Source of the DNA: a bacterium
GTDB lineage: Bacteria; Bacteroidota; Bacteroidia; Bacteroidales; Muribaculaceae
Reading direction: 5' to 3'
Assembly: GCA_004559845.1 (NCBI GenBank)
Contig: SFWW01000030.1
Location: 1 to 12,714, forward strand
DNA length: 12,714 nucleotides
Part shown: positions 1-9,348 of the stretch, one piece after another
How positions within the stretch are numbered: position 1 is the stretch's first letter
How the letters are laid out: each line of letters starts with the position of its first letter
The notes under the pieces: generated by a model
Databases searched by the model: none
What the model was told of the DNA's origin: nothing
The model's input: only the letters and a program-made list of their open reading frames with translations
Program-made: the position numbers and the translations under genes

Positions 1-7
1 ATTTATT

Positions 8-775
8 ATGATTATTTGGTTTTCGGGAACGGGGAATAGTAGATGGGTGGCAGAGCGGTTGGCTTTGCTGCTCAATGAGCGGATGGTGTCGGCAGCAGAG
101 GCGCTCACCACTCGCCCGGAAGATTTGCGCATCACACTTGCGCGCGGCGAAAGATTGGGATTTGTGTTTCCTACCTATTCATGGGGTCCCGCGCCGGTGA
201 TTACTGAGGTGATTCAAAAGATGGAACTTTCGTGCCTACCCGACTACTGCTTTATGGTGACCACTTGCGGCGATGATGTGGGGCTGGAAGTGGAGATAAT
301 GCAGCGGGAATTGATGCGCAAAGGCGTGACACTGAATAGCGCGTTTTCGGTGACGATGCCTAACAACTACATCAATATGAAAGGCTTTGATGTGGACCCC
401 GACATCGTGAGGGAAGAAAAACTCCATGCCGCACCCAAACGCGTGGAACAAGTGGCTATCAACATAGCCGAGGGACGCAATGTGGTGGATGTGGTGAAGG
501 GTAAATGGGCATGGGTGAAAAGTAGGGTGATTCGCCCGTGGTTTGTGAGAAATGCTATGAGCGACAAGCGATTTCGCGTGCTCAGCGACGCATGCACCCG
601 GTGCGGGGCTTGCGAAAAGAATTGCCCGATGCACAACATTTCTATTGCCAACGGCGAAGTGAAGTGGAACGGACATTGCGCTATGTGCCTCAACTGCTTA
701 CACCGCTGCCCGGCACGCGCCATCCAATATGGCAAAGCCACCGTGAACAAAGGAAGATATTTTTTTGGAAGTTAA
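8..775 (+). CDS. EFR1-type flavodoxin-ferredoxin fusion protein
   Basis: Predicted cytoplasmic electron-transfer protein of 255 residues. Seen: the N-terminus MIIWFSGTGNSRWVAERLA has the FMN phosphate-loop pattern of flavodoxins (SGTGNS, residues 6-11), and a flavodoxin-like fold can be followed to about residue 160. The C-terminal part has two CxxCxxCxxxCP 4Fe-4S motifs, with cysteines at 196, 199, 202, 206 and at 224, 227, 230, 234, so it should carry two clusters. Flavodoxin followed by a bacterial ferredoxin pair is the arrangement annotated as EFR1 family ferrodoxin in anaerobes; the donor and acceptor are not known. The ATG at 8 is chosen because it gives the typical start of the family directly before the FMN loop; only seven bases upstream are visible, so its promoter cannot be judged. 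It converges with the protease operon across a 75-bp gap in which I see no strong terminator hairpin. Confidence 0.9.
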   Translation: MIIWFSGTGNSRWVAERLALLLNERMVSAAEALTTRPEDLRITLARGERLGFVFPTYSWGPAPVITEVIQKMELSCLPDYCFMVTTCGDDVGLEVEIMQRELMRKGVTLNSAFSVTMPNNYINMKGFDVDPDIVREEKLHAAPKRVEQVAINIAEGRNVVDVVKGKWAWVKSRVIRPWFVRNAMSDKRFRVLSDACTRCGACEKNCPMHNISIANGEVKWNGHCAMCLNCLHRCPARAIQYGKATVNKGRYFFGS

Positions 776-850
776 AAAAAATAATTTGGTGTAGAAGTTC
801 CGTTCCGACGATAGAATTGTTTTTGAGGGGGATTTTGGCTTATTTGGTGC

Positions 851-3586
851 TTATTGGAGGAGGGAATTGATGAGAGAGGTGACATCGGTAACATTCACCT
901 CGCCATTGGCATCGATGTCGCACCGATAAGGCTCCGGTGCAGGGTTGCCCAAAATGTGGTTGATGAGCATGGTTACGTCGCTCACATTCACCATTCCGTC
1001 GGTATTCACATCGCCTATCAAGGGGCGCTGCGCCATTTCTTCGAGTAAGGCGAACGGGCACGCCACATATCCACCGAAATCGTCCACCATATTGAGTGTG
1101 AGCCATTTGTAGGTGGCGCCATCCGTGAGTGAAGGCAGTTCGCCCTCATAGCGAGAGAAATCAACCTTCGCCTCCCCCTTACGCCACACCATGCCCCACA
1201 TGGGCGCATAAGTAGGCATTGAAAAAGTGGCACTATCTTCATTCCACATGGCATATTGTAGGGTGTCGACCTCCATGGGTTTAGGTTGCACGAAATAGTA
1301 GCCGTCTTGCATACCGAAATAGTTGGCAGGCGTGATGACCGGCACCTTCGGCGCCTGATATTGCTCCTTGTAAGCCGGGCGCGCCTCCACTTTCAAAAGC
1401 GGATTTTGCTTACTGAGCAATGTGCCCTTCACCCCCGACAGCCACGCTCCGGTGAAGCGTTTCGCTTCAGCATCACTTAGGGGTTGCGGTAAATCAATCG
1501 CCAGCCAGTGAAGCAGATTGGTATTGAACGACTCGCCGTCGGAACGAGTGTAGAGCGTGCGTCCATCGGCAGCCACACGAAACACCCGCAACACGCCATC
1601 GGTGATGTGATAGGTGCGTGCTTCGCCATATTTATCGGAAGAAAGAATGGTGTGTAGCGGCAATTGCACATCCGGAAAGCCACCCAAGGCATTCACCTTG
1701 CCATTGCCGAAGCGAGCAGGATTCCTACGCACGAAATCGTCGGAGATGGCACTGCTGATGAGCATTTGTTTCACCTGAGCCGGAGAGAGCGTAGGGTTAG
1801 CCTCCAACCAGAGCGCCACGATGCCCGCCACCGTGGGCGCAGCCATCGAAGTGCCGGTGTTTTGCCCCCAATAATTGGTAACACCCGAAGCCGGATGCGT
1901 GGCGGCAAAAGAAAGGCGACTCGGGAGGGCTGTGTAGTAGCCGGAATCATAGGTGTTGAGCGCGGAAATCACCATAAAGCCCGGCGCCGACACCGTGGGG
2001 TGGACATTGCCATTGGCATCGGAGCCAAACGACGACGCAGGCACGAAATCGCCCGATTTCACAGCGGCATTGATATCAGTGCCTCCGGCAAGCATCGGCA
2101 CCGAATTTCGCGCGGCAAAGTTGCCCACCGAAATCACCCCGAGCGCCGTAGCGTTGTCGTTGAGATAGCCGGCTTGCGAGCCATCCATCATCAGCATGTC
2201 CGGCAGTTCGCAAGCCGTAAACGCACTGCCCCAGAGCCAACTATTGTGCCCCACCCTATTCGAATCAATCCATTGCAGAGCCAACAAATAGTGGACGCCG
2301 CCCTCCTTCTTTTTCAAATTGCAAGTGGTTTGGATATTGAAATTGCCATTGAGCCCCACAGAAGTGAGCACCTCAATTTCGCCATCCACCCACTGATTAA
2401 GACGCATGTTGAAATCATTGTCGTGCACATTGTCGATGCCCGCCACCATCCGCATATCGGAAGAAATAACCGGACCGGCATACACCACCTTCTTGGTATC
2501 GGGATGCAAAAGGAGCACCTTCACGCCAATGGTGTCGGCTGTGCGGCTCCACGTGTCGACAGTGACAGATGCCACCACACTATCCACAGCATTGGGCAGC
2601 GTGGAAGCCACCGGTTGGTCGACGTTGGGAGGCACCCGTAGCACCCGGTTGTAACCCGCCGAATTGCCCACCGAATTGCAAATCACCGCGCCATCGTTCA
2701 CCACCGCGCTCAGCGCTTGGCAAAAGGCACTTGAGCCATCGTGCGGCCCCTTAATAAAACCGATGCTGATGGAAATCACGCAGGGTTTGCCCACGCTTTT
2801 GGCATAATTCAGGATATATCGCGCGGCATTTGCAATCACCGCTTGATTATAATTGTAGGTATAGCCGAGCGCACACACCACAATATCGGCATCGGGCGCC
2901 ATACCGCTGTAGGGTCCCACTTTCGACCCGGCAGCAATGCCGAGGCAATGCGTGCCATGGCTATAGTTAATAAGGTCGGAGGAGAGCCGAGGCACATCAT
3001 CGGCAGTAAATTCAGAGCCGGGGAGCGTGTCACCATCCAGCACCACCTTACGGCCGGTGTTATTGCCCGGCATATACACCCGCCGAATGCGCGTATTGCC
3101 TTTTTCATCGGCAAAAGCGGCATGATTGAAATCGATGCCCGCATCAATGATACCCACCACCACATTCTTGCCGGTATAGTTTTTCGGCAAGGCATACGAA
3201 GTGCCTTCTTGGGCGATTTGTGCATCGGTGGCAATGCGCGACTCATCCGTGTCAGCGCAGCCGGATTCAGCCACAGCCACTTGCCTCACCCCCGGCAAAG
3301 CGGCAATATCAGGGATGGCGGCAAGGGGCACATTCGCCGTGACCACATTGCCGAAATGCGCATAAATCGCCGCCCCTTTTGCCTTCAGCATCGCCTCATC
3401 ACCGCCACAAAGCGAAATAAACACATCCACCGAAGCAGAAGCGGCTTTGGCACGATTGGCGCGTGCATCACGATTGAGGAGCTGCTTAGTGGCAACGGAG
3501 AGCGATTGTGCATCGCATATCGCCACAGCGAAGCAAAGCATCACCATCGCCCACCATCGGCATCGTATGCATTGAGCGCACCTCAT
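851..3586 (-). CDS. Secreted S8 (subtilisin-like) serine protease with one C-terminal repeat module and dockerin-like end
   Basis: Predicted exported subtilase of 911 residues and second gene of the protease operon, starting 11 bp after the stop of the 1872-residue paralog. Seen in order: a hydrophobic signal segment at about 12-27 (an internal Met14 would give a more classical signal peptide); an Inhibitor_I9-like propeptide at about 53-108; a subtilase core with Asp148 (GIIDAG), His210 (SHGTH), oxyanion Asn308 (VGN) and Ser580 (GTSMAAP). The spacing Asn308 to Ser580 is about 200 residues longer than in subtilisin, and this insertion includes a beta-rich stretch near 340-420. One copy of the module shared with the paralog lies at about 645-849, with the landmark YYFVQPKPMEVDTL near 763-776. 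The C-terminus has two dockerin-like calcium loops, starting at Asp859 and Asp890. All catalytic residues are present, so it is probably active. The substrate is unknown. Confidence 0.93.
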   Translation of the reverse strand: MRCAQCIRCRWWAMVMLCFAVAICDAQSLSVATKQLLNRDARANRAKAASASVDVFISLCGGDEAMLKAKGAAIYAHFGNVVTANVPLAAIPDIAALPGVRQVAVAESGCADTDESRIATDAQIAQEGTSYALPKNYTGKNVVVGIIDAGIDFNHAAFADEKGNTRIRRVYMPGNNTGRKVVLDGDTLPGSEFTADDVPRLSSDLINYSHGTHCLGIAAGSKVGPYSGMAPDADIVVCALGYTYNYNQAVIANAARYILNYAKSVGKPCVISISIGFIKGPHDGSSAFCQALSAVVNDGAVICNSVGNSAGYNRVLRVPPNVDQPVASTLPNAVDSVVASVTVDTWSRTADTIGVKVLLLHPDTKKVVYAGPVISSDMRMVAGIDNVHDNDFNMRLNQWVDGEIEVLTSVGLNGNFNIQTTCNLKKKEGGVHYLLALQWIDSNRVGHNSWLWGSAFTACELPDMLMMDGSQAGYLNDNATALGVISVGNFAARNSVPMLAGGTDINAAVKSGDFVPASSFGSDANGNVHPTVSAPGFMVISALNTYDSGYYTALPSRLSFAATHPASGVTNYWGQNTGTSMAAPTVAGIVALWLEANPTLSPAQVKQMLISSAISDDFVRRNPARFGNGKVNALGGFPDVQLPLHTILSSDKYGEARTYHITDGVLRVFRVAADGRTLYTRSDGESFNTNLLHWLAIDLPQPLSDAEAKRFTGAWLSGVKGTLLSKQNPLLKVEARPAYKEQYQAPKVPVITPANYFGMQDGYYFVQPKPMEVDTLQYAMWNEDSATFSMPTYAPMWGMVWRKGEAKVDFSRYEGELPSLTDGATYKWLTLNMVDDFGGYVACPFALLEEMAQRPLIGDVNTDGMVNVSDVTMLINHILGNPAPEPYRCDIDANGEVNVTDVTSLINSLLQ
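1040..1654 (-). repeat. Single copy of the protease C-terminal module
   Basis: This part of the 911-residue protease (about residues 645-849) aligns by eye with each of the five tandem modules of the upstream paralog. Shared landmarks in order are a leader of the type LxxILSS, a strand ending in TLYTR, a W-A-I-x-LPQPL segment, GxxLSGVKGTLLSK, PANYFG, the PKPMEVDT box and an AMWNE box. It indicates a common ancestor with one module that later multiplied in the large protein, or loss of copies in this one. Confidence 0.8.
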
Positions 3587-3597
3587 CTACACAGCGT

Positions 3598-6500
3598 TTA
3601 CATTTCAAGCGCCAACTGAATCATGAGCGACACATCGGTCACATCCAATAAGTCGTCGGCATTCATATCGGCACGAGCACCGTGGAACGAAGAAGTGGCT
3701 ACGCCCAAAATGGCATCAATGGTGAGTGAAATATCTGCCACATCCACAATGCCATCATCGTTGACATCACCCATCAAATAGGGTTGTTCGCCCACATCCT
3801 CCAGCACCTTCAGCACATAGACCGTGGCGGCGCCATCGGCATCCACTTCGTGGAGCGTGACGAGGTGGTAGATATGGCTATCGGCGAGCGAGACAGAGTC
3901 GGGGGTCAAGCGCGAGAGGTCGGCATTAAAGCCACCCACGAGCGGCGGCAAATTCCACTTATCGAGATTCTTAGGGGTGGTAAACTTCCTGTCATAAGCA
4001 TCCCACACGGCAAAGCGAACCGTATCGATTTCGTTCGGCACCGGGCGCGACAAATAGTAAGCCACAGTGTCAGCCTTCTGCGAGCCAACGAAATTGGCAG
4101 GCAGGTAGGCATTAACGAACGCAGTGGTATCGGGAGCGCCCGCTTCCGGCACGATAAGCGCCTTCATCGTTACTGCCGTTTTGCTCAAGAGCGTAGCTTC
4201 AAAGGCTTTCAGGCATTTGCCCGGATATTGCGCCAAAGCGGTGCTATCGAGCGCCTGCGGCAAAGCGATAGCCACCCAATTGTGGAGCGCATATTGCCCG
4301 GCAAGCACATCCTCCTCGCCATCAGCAGCCGACGCCACATTCACAGCCGGCTCAGCGTCTTTGGCATAGAGTGTGAGCGAATCGGGAGCGATGTGCATCA
4401 CCGTGAGGCAGTTGGTGTGGAGCTCATAGCCGTAGCCCTCAGGGATGCGGTCGTTGGAAAGGAGTTGTGACAGCGTGTAGGAAGGCGTTTGTTCGTCCAG
4501 CACTTTGAACACATTGCCGCGCAACACTTCGCCATATTTGCGGGCTTGCACCAGCAAATCGTAGACGTGGCCATGCACAAGTTGGGAAGTGCTACCCTCA
4601 AAGTTGTAGAATAGCGTATTGATATATCCCTCAAACTGCGGATGTGCGAAATCGGCAGCCACGAAAGGCATTTCAAAGCGTTTGGTAGCGGCATTCCACA
4701 TCGCGCACCGCACGGTATCGATTTCCATGGGTTTGGGTTTCACGAAGAAATAATCCACCGAATCCACGGTTTGCGAACCCACATAATTGGCAGGCAAGAA
4801 ATTATTAATACGCGTGCGCGTGCTCAATTCGCCGAATCCCGGCATCTCCATCATTTCCATCTCGGGCGACTCTTTAGAGAGGAAATAGCCCGTTACATCG
4901 ATAAGATAATGCCCCATATAATCCGCGGCGATATCTTCCGGAACAGGTTCCATCAGATTGATAGCCAACCAATTGCTTTGGTCGATTTTTTCGTCTTGAT
5001 ACACCTTTTGCCCGGGCGAAGGTTCGTCGGGGTGGGCATACAAGCCATCGTCGCGGGTGTAGATGGTCAAATAATCAGGCGAGAAGCCCATCACGGTGAG
5101 CGTGTTGTCTTTGATGGGGAAGGTATAACCTTCGAGTTCGGCATCACTATTGAGCAATTTGGCGAGGGTAAACTCAGTGTGAGCAACATTGAGCACCTCC
5201 AGCACATAACATTCCTTGTTGCCGGCTTTGCTCATCACCACCAAATCGCACACATCGCCCTCGGCAAAAGAGGGTTTGGTGCCGTGGAATTTGGTATAAT
5301 CGGGCTTCACACTGCCGCTAAAATTGGGATAACCGTAATCGGCAGGGAAATAAGGCATGGTGAAACTGAGGCGGGTGCCATTCCACATCGCGCAGCAAAT
5401 GGTGTCCACCTCCATGGGTTTAGGCTGCACAAAGAAATAATTCATGGTGTCGATTTTTTGCGAGCCATAGAAGTTAGCCACAATAAAATTGTTAATTTTT
5501 TGTGTGGTGTCGGCTTCACCTGTCAAGGGGGCTTCGGTGCAACGCAATTCCGGGTTTTGGATATTGGAAATCACACCCTTCACACCGGTGAGCGTCTTGC
5601 CCAAGTATTGTTGGTTCACATCCACCGTGTCGGGCAGTGTGAGCAGCATCCAGTTGCTCTGGTCGTAGGGAGCGCTATGCAGCACATCCGTTTGACCTTC
5701 AGCGATATAGGATGGTTTAGCATATAGATTATCGTCTTTCACAAAGAGTTGGTTGGCGATGGTGTCGACGCGCATCACCACCAATGTGCTATCTGCCATT
5801 TGGCAAGTCATGCCCTCCTTGAAATAGGCATTGCCCACGATTTCGGCGAGAGAGAGATGCAGATTTCGCGGATTCCACACCGAGAGCGGATACACACGGC
5901 AAGTGCCGGCATCGGTGTGCTGCGTGAGGACAATCATATCATAGACCGTGTTGTCGGTCAAGGAAGTGGTATCGCCTTCAAAGAGCGACAAATCGGCATC
6001 CACATTTGCCACAAAAGGCATCATGCCAAAGGCATCGGCATGGAGCGGAGTGTGGATTTTTTTCTCCAACCCATTCCACATAGCATTGTGGATGGTGTCG
6101 ATTTCCATAGGTTTGGGTCGGAGGAAGAAATAGCGCACGGAATCCACCTCTTGAGAGCCCTGCAAATTGGCAGGAATGAACGCATTGAGCACCACAGTGG
6201 TGTCGGTTTCCGCCATTTCAGGCATGGTGAAGAGTTGGAATTCAGGGTTGGCTTTATTTTTGAGCACCCCGCGGAATTTTTTCACCAATTTTCCCGGATA
6301 AGCGGCCTTTTGGCTTTCATCCAGCGGCGACGGCAATTGTAAGGCGGCCCAATGGCTTTGGTCGAAATTGCGCGCCAAGAAGTCAACTTGTGTGGAATCC
6401 GGCACTTGTCGAGGGGCATAGGCATTGGCATCTTTCACATAAATAGTGTTACCGGATGCCGACACCCACATCACACGCAACGTGGTGTCGGATATCACAT

Positions 6501-9216
6501 AACTGTAGTCTTGCTTGAATTGCGGAGTGGAAATCACCTCCGAAAGGGTATTTTCCGACACACTTTCGCTAAGGATTTCGAGAGGGCAAACCACCGGTTC
6601 GCCGGCTTCGTTGTAGCGCGTGAGTGCCACGAAATCGTAGGCAGAATTCACCACCAACATATCAGAAGGCTTTTCCAGATAGGAGAAATCCACTTCCACC
6701 TCGGCACGCAGCGCCTCGGCAAAGGGTTCAGCCATCTCCATTTTGGCGGTGTTGGCATTCCAGAAGGCACAGCGAATGGTGTCCACCTCCATAGGCTTGG
6801 GCTTCACGAAGAAATAATTCACGGTGTCGGTTTGTTGCGAACCGTGATAGTTGGCAGCCACAAAAGTGTTGAACATCGGCGCCCGGGCAATGGCGGTGTC
6901 GGCGATGGCAGGCATACGGTCGGCGATGATTTCGCTATTGGTTTTGCTCACGAGCATACCGCCCACATTTTTAAGGCGCTTGCCCGTCATTTGCTTCATT
7001 TGCGTAGTGTCTAAAGGCTGAGGCAATCGAATGAGCGCCCAGTTGCTTTGGTCGTATGCCACGGAATCGGGCATCAGTCCGTTTTCTTTGATAAAGTCCA
7101 CTTGCCCATCGGCGATGGTTTCGGGGTGAGCATAGGAGGAAACGTCTTTGGCATAGAGCGTTTTTCCATCTGCCGACACACGCATGCAGGTGAGGGTGCT
7201 GTCGGCGATGGTGTAGTAGCGATTTTCTTGCAAACGCGAACTGTTGAGGATGTCGGTCAGCAAGAACGGAAATTCGGGAAATCCGCCGAGAGCATTGATT
7301 TTGCCACAGCCGAATTGTACGGGATAGCGGCGCACATATTCGTCGGAAAAAGCACTTCTGGCGATGATGTCTTTCACATCATTGACCTTAAGCGAGGGAT
7401 TGGCTTGCATCCACAAAGCCACGATACCTGCCACTGTGGGAGCCGACATAGAAGTGCCGGTGAGCGCGCCCCAATAGTCGGTGCGGTTGGTAAAGGGGTT
7501 GGTTTCGGTGTAGACGGTGTAGGTGGGGGCTTTCGTTAAAAAGTTATATCCATTGAAAGCACTTACCACCATGTGGCCGGGCGCCGCCACAAAGGGATAG
7601 GCATTGCCATTAGGAGCGATGCCATAACTTGAGGTGGAATAGATAGCGCCTTGCTGAGCCGACGATGATATCACATTGCCACTAAGGCTGTTGTAGGTGT
7701 TGCGCGCCACATAATTGCCCACCGAGATGGTGTGTTGGCCGGTGGCATTGTCGTTGATGGAGCACGAGTCGTTGCCCGCTGTGAAAGTGTAGTTCCCCAC
7801 CGGCGAATGCCACGAAAATTCGTTATCGGAAATCATCCAAGCATCAAATTCCACGCCATTGGCGCCATAAAATTGTACGCCCACTTTGTAGGGCTTCACA
7901 GAGGCATCTAAGGGCTTGAGTAGCACTTCGGTATACAAATTGGAGTGACCATTGCTTTCAGTGGTGACCCACACCCCTATCTTACCGGAGAAATATTGAG
8001 TAAGGAATGCGTTGTGGCCTCTTTTTGATTCCGTGCCCGGGCCAATATAATGATAAGTGTAGGAGCGCATGATGCCGGTTTCGTAGAACACGGAATTGTC
8101 GTCAGGGTCAATCAACACAAATTTCACGCCCACCACCGAACGACTACGGCTCCACACATCGAAGGCAAAATTTGAAGTGTAGGTGGATGAGGTGTTGGGG
8201 ATATAGGTGCCGAATGTGGGAGAGGAGTAGGCGCTCGAGGTGGTGAATTTGTGGTGCAGATTTCCACGTCGGGTGCCATAATTACCTGCCGACAGACAAA
8301 TCACGGCATCGTTTTCGCCCACTTGGTCGTAGATTTTGCAAATGTTGCTCGTGCCGTCGTGAGGTCCCTTTCGCTTGCCGATGCTCACACTAATCACACA
8401 GGGTTTGCCCACGCTTTTGGCATAATTCAAGATATATTTCAGGCTATTGGCGATATTCACATCGGTGGCACTATTCGACAAGGCACACATCACGATATCC
8501 GCTTCGGGTGCCATGCCCACGTAAGCCCCATGTGCCGAACCTACGGCGATACACGCCGTGTGGGTGCCGTGAGTGCTCGCATCATAGTCGTTGGTGAGCG
8601 AGGCAATGGCGGTGGAATCGAATTCGGTGCCGGGTAGCACCACATCGTCGATTGCCACTTTCGTGCCGGCTTCACTTTGGGGCATATACAGGCGCTTGAT
8701 GCGCGTATGACCTAAGGAATCTTGAAATGCGGCATGATTAAAATCAATACCGCTGTCGATAATGCCAAACACCACGCCCTTGCCGGTGTAGTTGGCAGGC
8801 AAACCATGGCGAAGCCCTTCTGTCACCATATCCACAGCACACACGCTGAAAGTGGAATCCAAATCGGCTTCCATTTCTTCTGCAATGGAAATGCGCTCCA
8901 CTTCTGCCAACGAGGCAATGGCTTCGAGTTGCTGATAGGGCACACGCGCAGTGACAATGCCGGAAAACCGCGCACTGATTTTTGCACCCAGTGCCTCGAT
9001 TGCGGCAGTGGCATGTGCATCTTTGAACGCAATAAACACATCCACCCACTCTTGCATCCCCTGCTGATTAACAGCCGATTGATACTTTTTATCGGTGATT
9101 CCGGATTGGCGGTTGTCTAAATACGCTTGCGTGGAAACCGACATTTTCTCATACCCAAAAGTATGCAACACTGTACCCAAGCACAGCACGAAAGAAAGAA
9201 TAAATTTATGGTTCAT
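3598..9216 (-). CDS. Giant secreted S8 serine protease with five tandem modules and dockerin-like end
   Basis: Predicted exported subtilase of 1872 residues and first gene of the protease operon. Seen in order: signal peptide at about 1-21 (MNHKFILSFVLCLGTVLHTF); an I9-like propeptide at about 58-115; a subtilase core with Asp154 (GIIDSG), His216 (THGTH), oxyanion Asn312 (AGN) and Ser589 (GTSMSAP). A long insertion lies between Asn312 and Ser589 and is rich in beta strands, as in the jelly-roll insertion of CspA-like subtilases (family comparison from memory). Residues 652-1805 hold five tandem modules of roughly 230 residues, each with a PKPMExDT-like box. The end carries two dockerin-like calcium loops, Asp1817-Asp1828 and Asp1850-Asp1861. 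The ATG at 9216 gives the signal peptide directly and lies 32 bp from a good promoter element. No frameshift is visible. It probably acts at the surface or outside the cell; its target is unknown. Confidence 0.94.
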   Translation of the reverse strand: MNHKFILSFVLCLGTVLHTFGYEKMSVSTQAYLDNRQSGITDKKYQSAVNQQGMQEWVDVFIAFKDAHATAAIEALGAKISARFSGIVTARVPYQQLEAIASLAEVERISIAEEMEADLDSTFSVCAVDMVTEGLRHGLPANYTGKGVVFGIIDSGIDFNHAAFQDSLGHTRIKRLYMPQSEAGTKVAIDDVVLPGTEFDSTAIASLTNDYDASTHGTHTACIAVGSAHGAYVGMAPEADIVMCALSNSATDVNIANSLKYILNYAKSVGKPCVISVSIGKRKGPHDGTSNICKIYDQVGENDAVICLSAGNYGTRRGNLHHKFTTSSAYSSPTFGTYIPNTSSTYTSNFAFDVWSRSRSVVGVKFVLIDPDDNSVFYETGIMRSYTYHYIGPGTESKRGHNAFLTQYFSGKIGVWVTTESNGHSNLYTEVLLKPLDASVKPYKVGVQFYGANGVEFDAWMISDNEFSWHSPVGNYTFTAGNDSCSINDNATGQHTISVGNYVARNTYNSLSGNVISSSAQQGAIYSTSSYGIAPNGNAYPFVAAPGHMVVSAFNGYNFLTKAPTYTVYTETNPFTNRTDYWGALTGTSMSAPTVAGIVALWMQANPSLKVNDVKDIIARSAFSDEYVRRYPVQFGCGKINALGGFPEFPFLLTDILNSSRLQENRYYTIADSTLTCMRVSADGKTLYAKDVSSYAHPETIADGQVDFIKENGLMPDSVAYDQSNWALIRLPQPLDTTQMKQMTGKRLKNVGGMLVSKTNSEIIADRMPAIADTAIARAPMFNTFVAANYHGSQQTDTVNYFFVKPKPMEVDTIRCAFWNANTAKMEMAEPFAEALRAEVEVDFSYLEKPSDMLVVNSAYDFVALTRYNEAGEPVVCPLEILSESVSENTLSEVISTPQFKQDYSYVISDTTLRVMWVSASGNTIYVKDANAYAPRQVPDSTQVDFLARNFDQSHWAALQLPSPLDESQKAAYPGKLVKKFRGVLKNKANPEFQLFTMPEMAETDTTVVLNAFIPANLQGSQEVDSVRYFFLRPKPMEIDTIHNAMWNGLEKKIHTPLHADAFGMMPFVANVDADLSLFEGDTTSLTDNTVYDMIVLTQHTDAGTCRVYPLSVWNPRNLHLSLAEIVGNAYFKEGMTCQMADSTLVVMRVDTIANQLFVKDDNLYAKPSYIAEGQTDVLHSAPYDQSNWMLLTLPDTVDVNQQYLGKTLTGVKGVISNIQNPELRCTEAPLTGEADTTQKINNFIVANFYGSQKIDTMNYFFVQPKPMEVDTICCAMWNGTRLSFTMPYFPADYGYPNFSGSVKPDYTKFHGTKPSFAEGDVCDLVVMSKAGNKECYVLEVLNVAHTEFTLAKLLNSDAELEGYTFPIKDNTLTVMGFSPDYLTIYTRDDGLYAHPDEPSPGQKVYQDEKIDQSNWLAINLMEPVPEDIAADYMGHYLIDVTGYFLSKESPEMEMMEMPGFGELSTRTRINNFLPANYVGSQTVDSVDYFFVKPKPMEIDTVRCAMWNAATKRFEMPFVAADFAHPQFEGYINTLFYNFEGSTSQLVHGHVYDLLVQARKYGEVLRGNVFKVLDEQTPSYTLSQLLSNDRIPEGYGYELHTNCLTVMHIAPDSLTLYAKDAEPAVNVASAADGEEDVLAGQYALHNWVAIALPQALDSTALAQYPGKCLKAFEATLLSKTAVTMKALIVPEAGAPDTTAFVNAYLPANFVGSQKADTVAYYLSRPVPNEIDTVRFAVWDAYDRKFTTPKNLDKWNLPPLVGGFNADLSRLTPDSVSLADSHIYHLVTLHEVDADGAATVYVLKVLEDVGEQPYLMGDVNDDGIVDVADISLTIDAILGVATSSFHGARADMNADDLLDVTDVSLMIQLALEM
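3802..7263 (-). repeat. Five tandem ~230-residue protein modules (~690-bp units)
   Basis: Approximate unit borders on the minus strand are 7260-6547, 6546-5854, 5853-5170, 5169-4477 and 4476-3802. Each unit has the same run of landmarks: a short helix-like leader (LSEV/LAEI/LAKL/LSQL), a strand ending in LYAKD or a variant, a DQSNW-type segment with LP-x-PLD, GKxLxxVxGxLxSKxNPE, a PANYxGSQ-x-DTV box, YFFVxPKPMExDT and an A-x-WN box. The fifth unit is the most diverged (RPVPNEIDTV and VWDA, with HNW for QSNW). The units are clearly homologous but not identical, so the expansion is not recent. The Y-x-KD strand followed by the GKxLxxVxG strand recalls OB-fold-like domains of Bacteroidota surface proteins; that is inference, and I do not recognise a named family. 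Confidence 0.88.
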
Positions 9217-9247
9217 CTGTACGAGAAGTTTCTACAATTTCAACCTA

Positions 9248-9279
9248 CAAAGTAACAAATTTTCATCCAAAACCACAAA
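9248..9279 (-). promoter_or_regulatory. Bacteroidota-type promoter of the protease operon
   Basis: On the minus strand a -33 element TTTG (9276-9279) is followed after 20 nt by TTACTTTG (9248-9255), which differs from the Bacteroidota -7 consensus TAnnTTTG at one position. The start of transcription would fall near 9241, giving a leader of about 25 nt before the ATG at 9216. The same 20-nt spacing occurs in the tRNA-Val promoter of this window. Confidence 0.6.
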
Positions 9280-9348
9280 TAAAAACAGAAGAGAAATGAG
9301 AAGTTGGATGTTGGGAATGAGAGTTTGAGGATTAGGATTGATGTGGAC

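Noticed and set aside
1664..2641. Plus-strand open frame of 325 codons
   Set aside because: It is antisense to the S8 protease catalytic region, is rich in His and Arg as expected from a reversed GC-rich coding frame, and has no recognisable domain.
2741..3619. Plus-strand open frame of 292 codons
   Set aside because: It lies antisense to the N-terminal half of the 911-residue protease, whose triad and propeptide are intact; composition is that of a shadow frame.
4642..5727. Plus-strand open frame of 361 codons
   Set aside because: It runs antisense to modules 3 and 4 of the large protease; its repeated HGFGFHEEIIH-like strings simply mirror the repeated protein modules.
3802..7263. Tandem repeats as a possible CRISPR array or mobile repeat
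   Set aside because: The units are about 690 bp, diverged and in frame inside one protein; this is domain duplication. No short regularly spaced repeats with unique spacers occur in the window.
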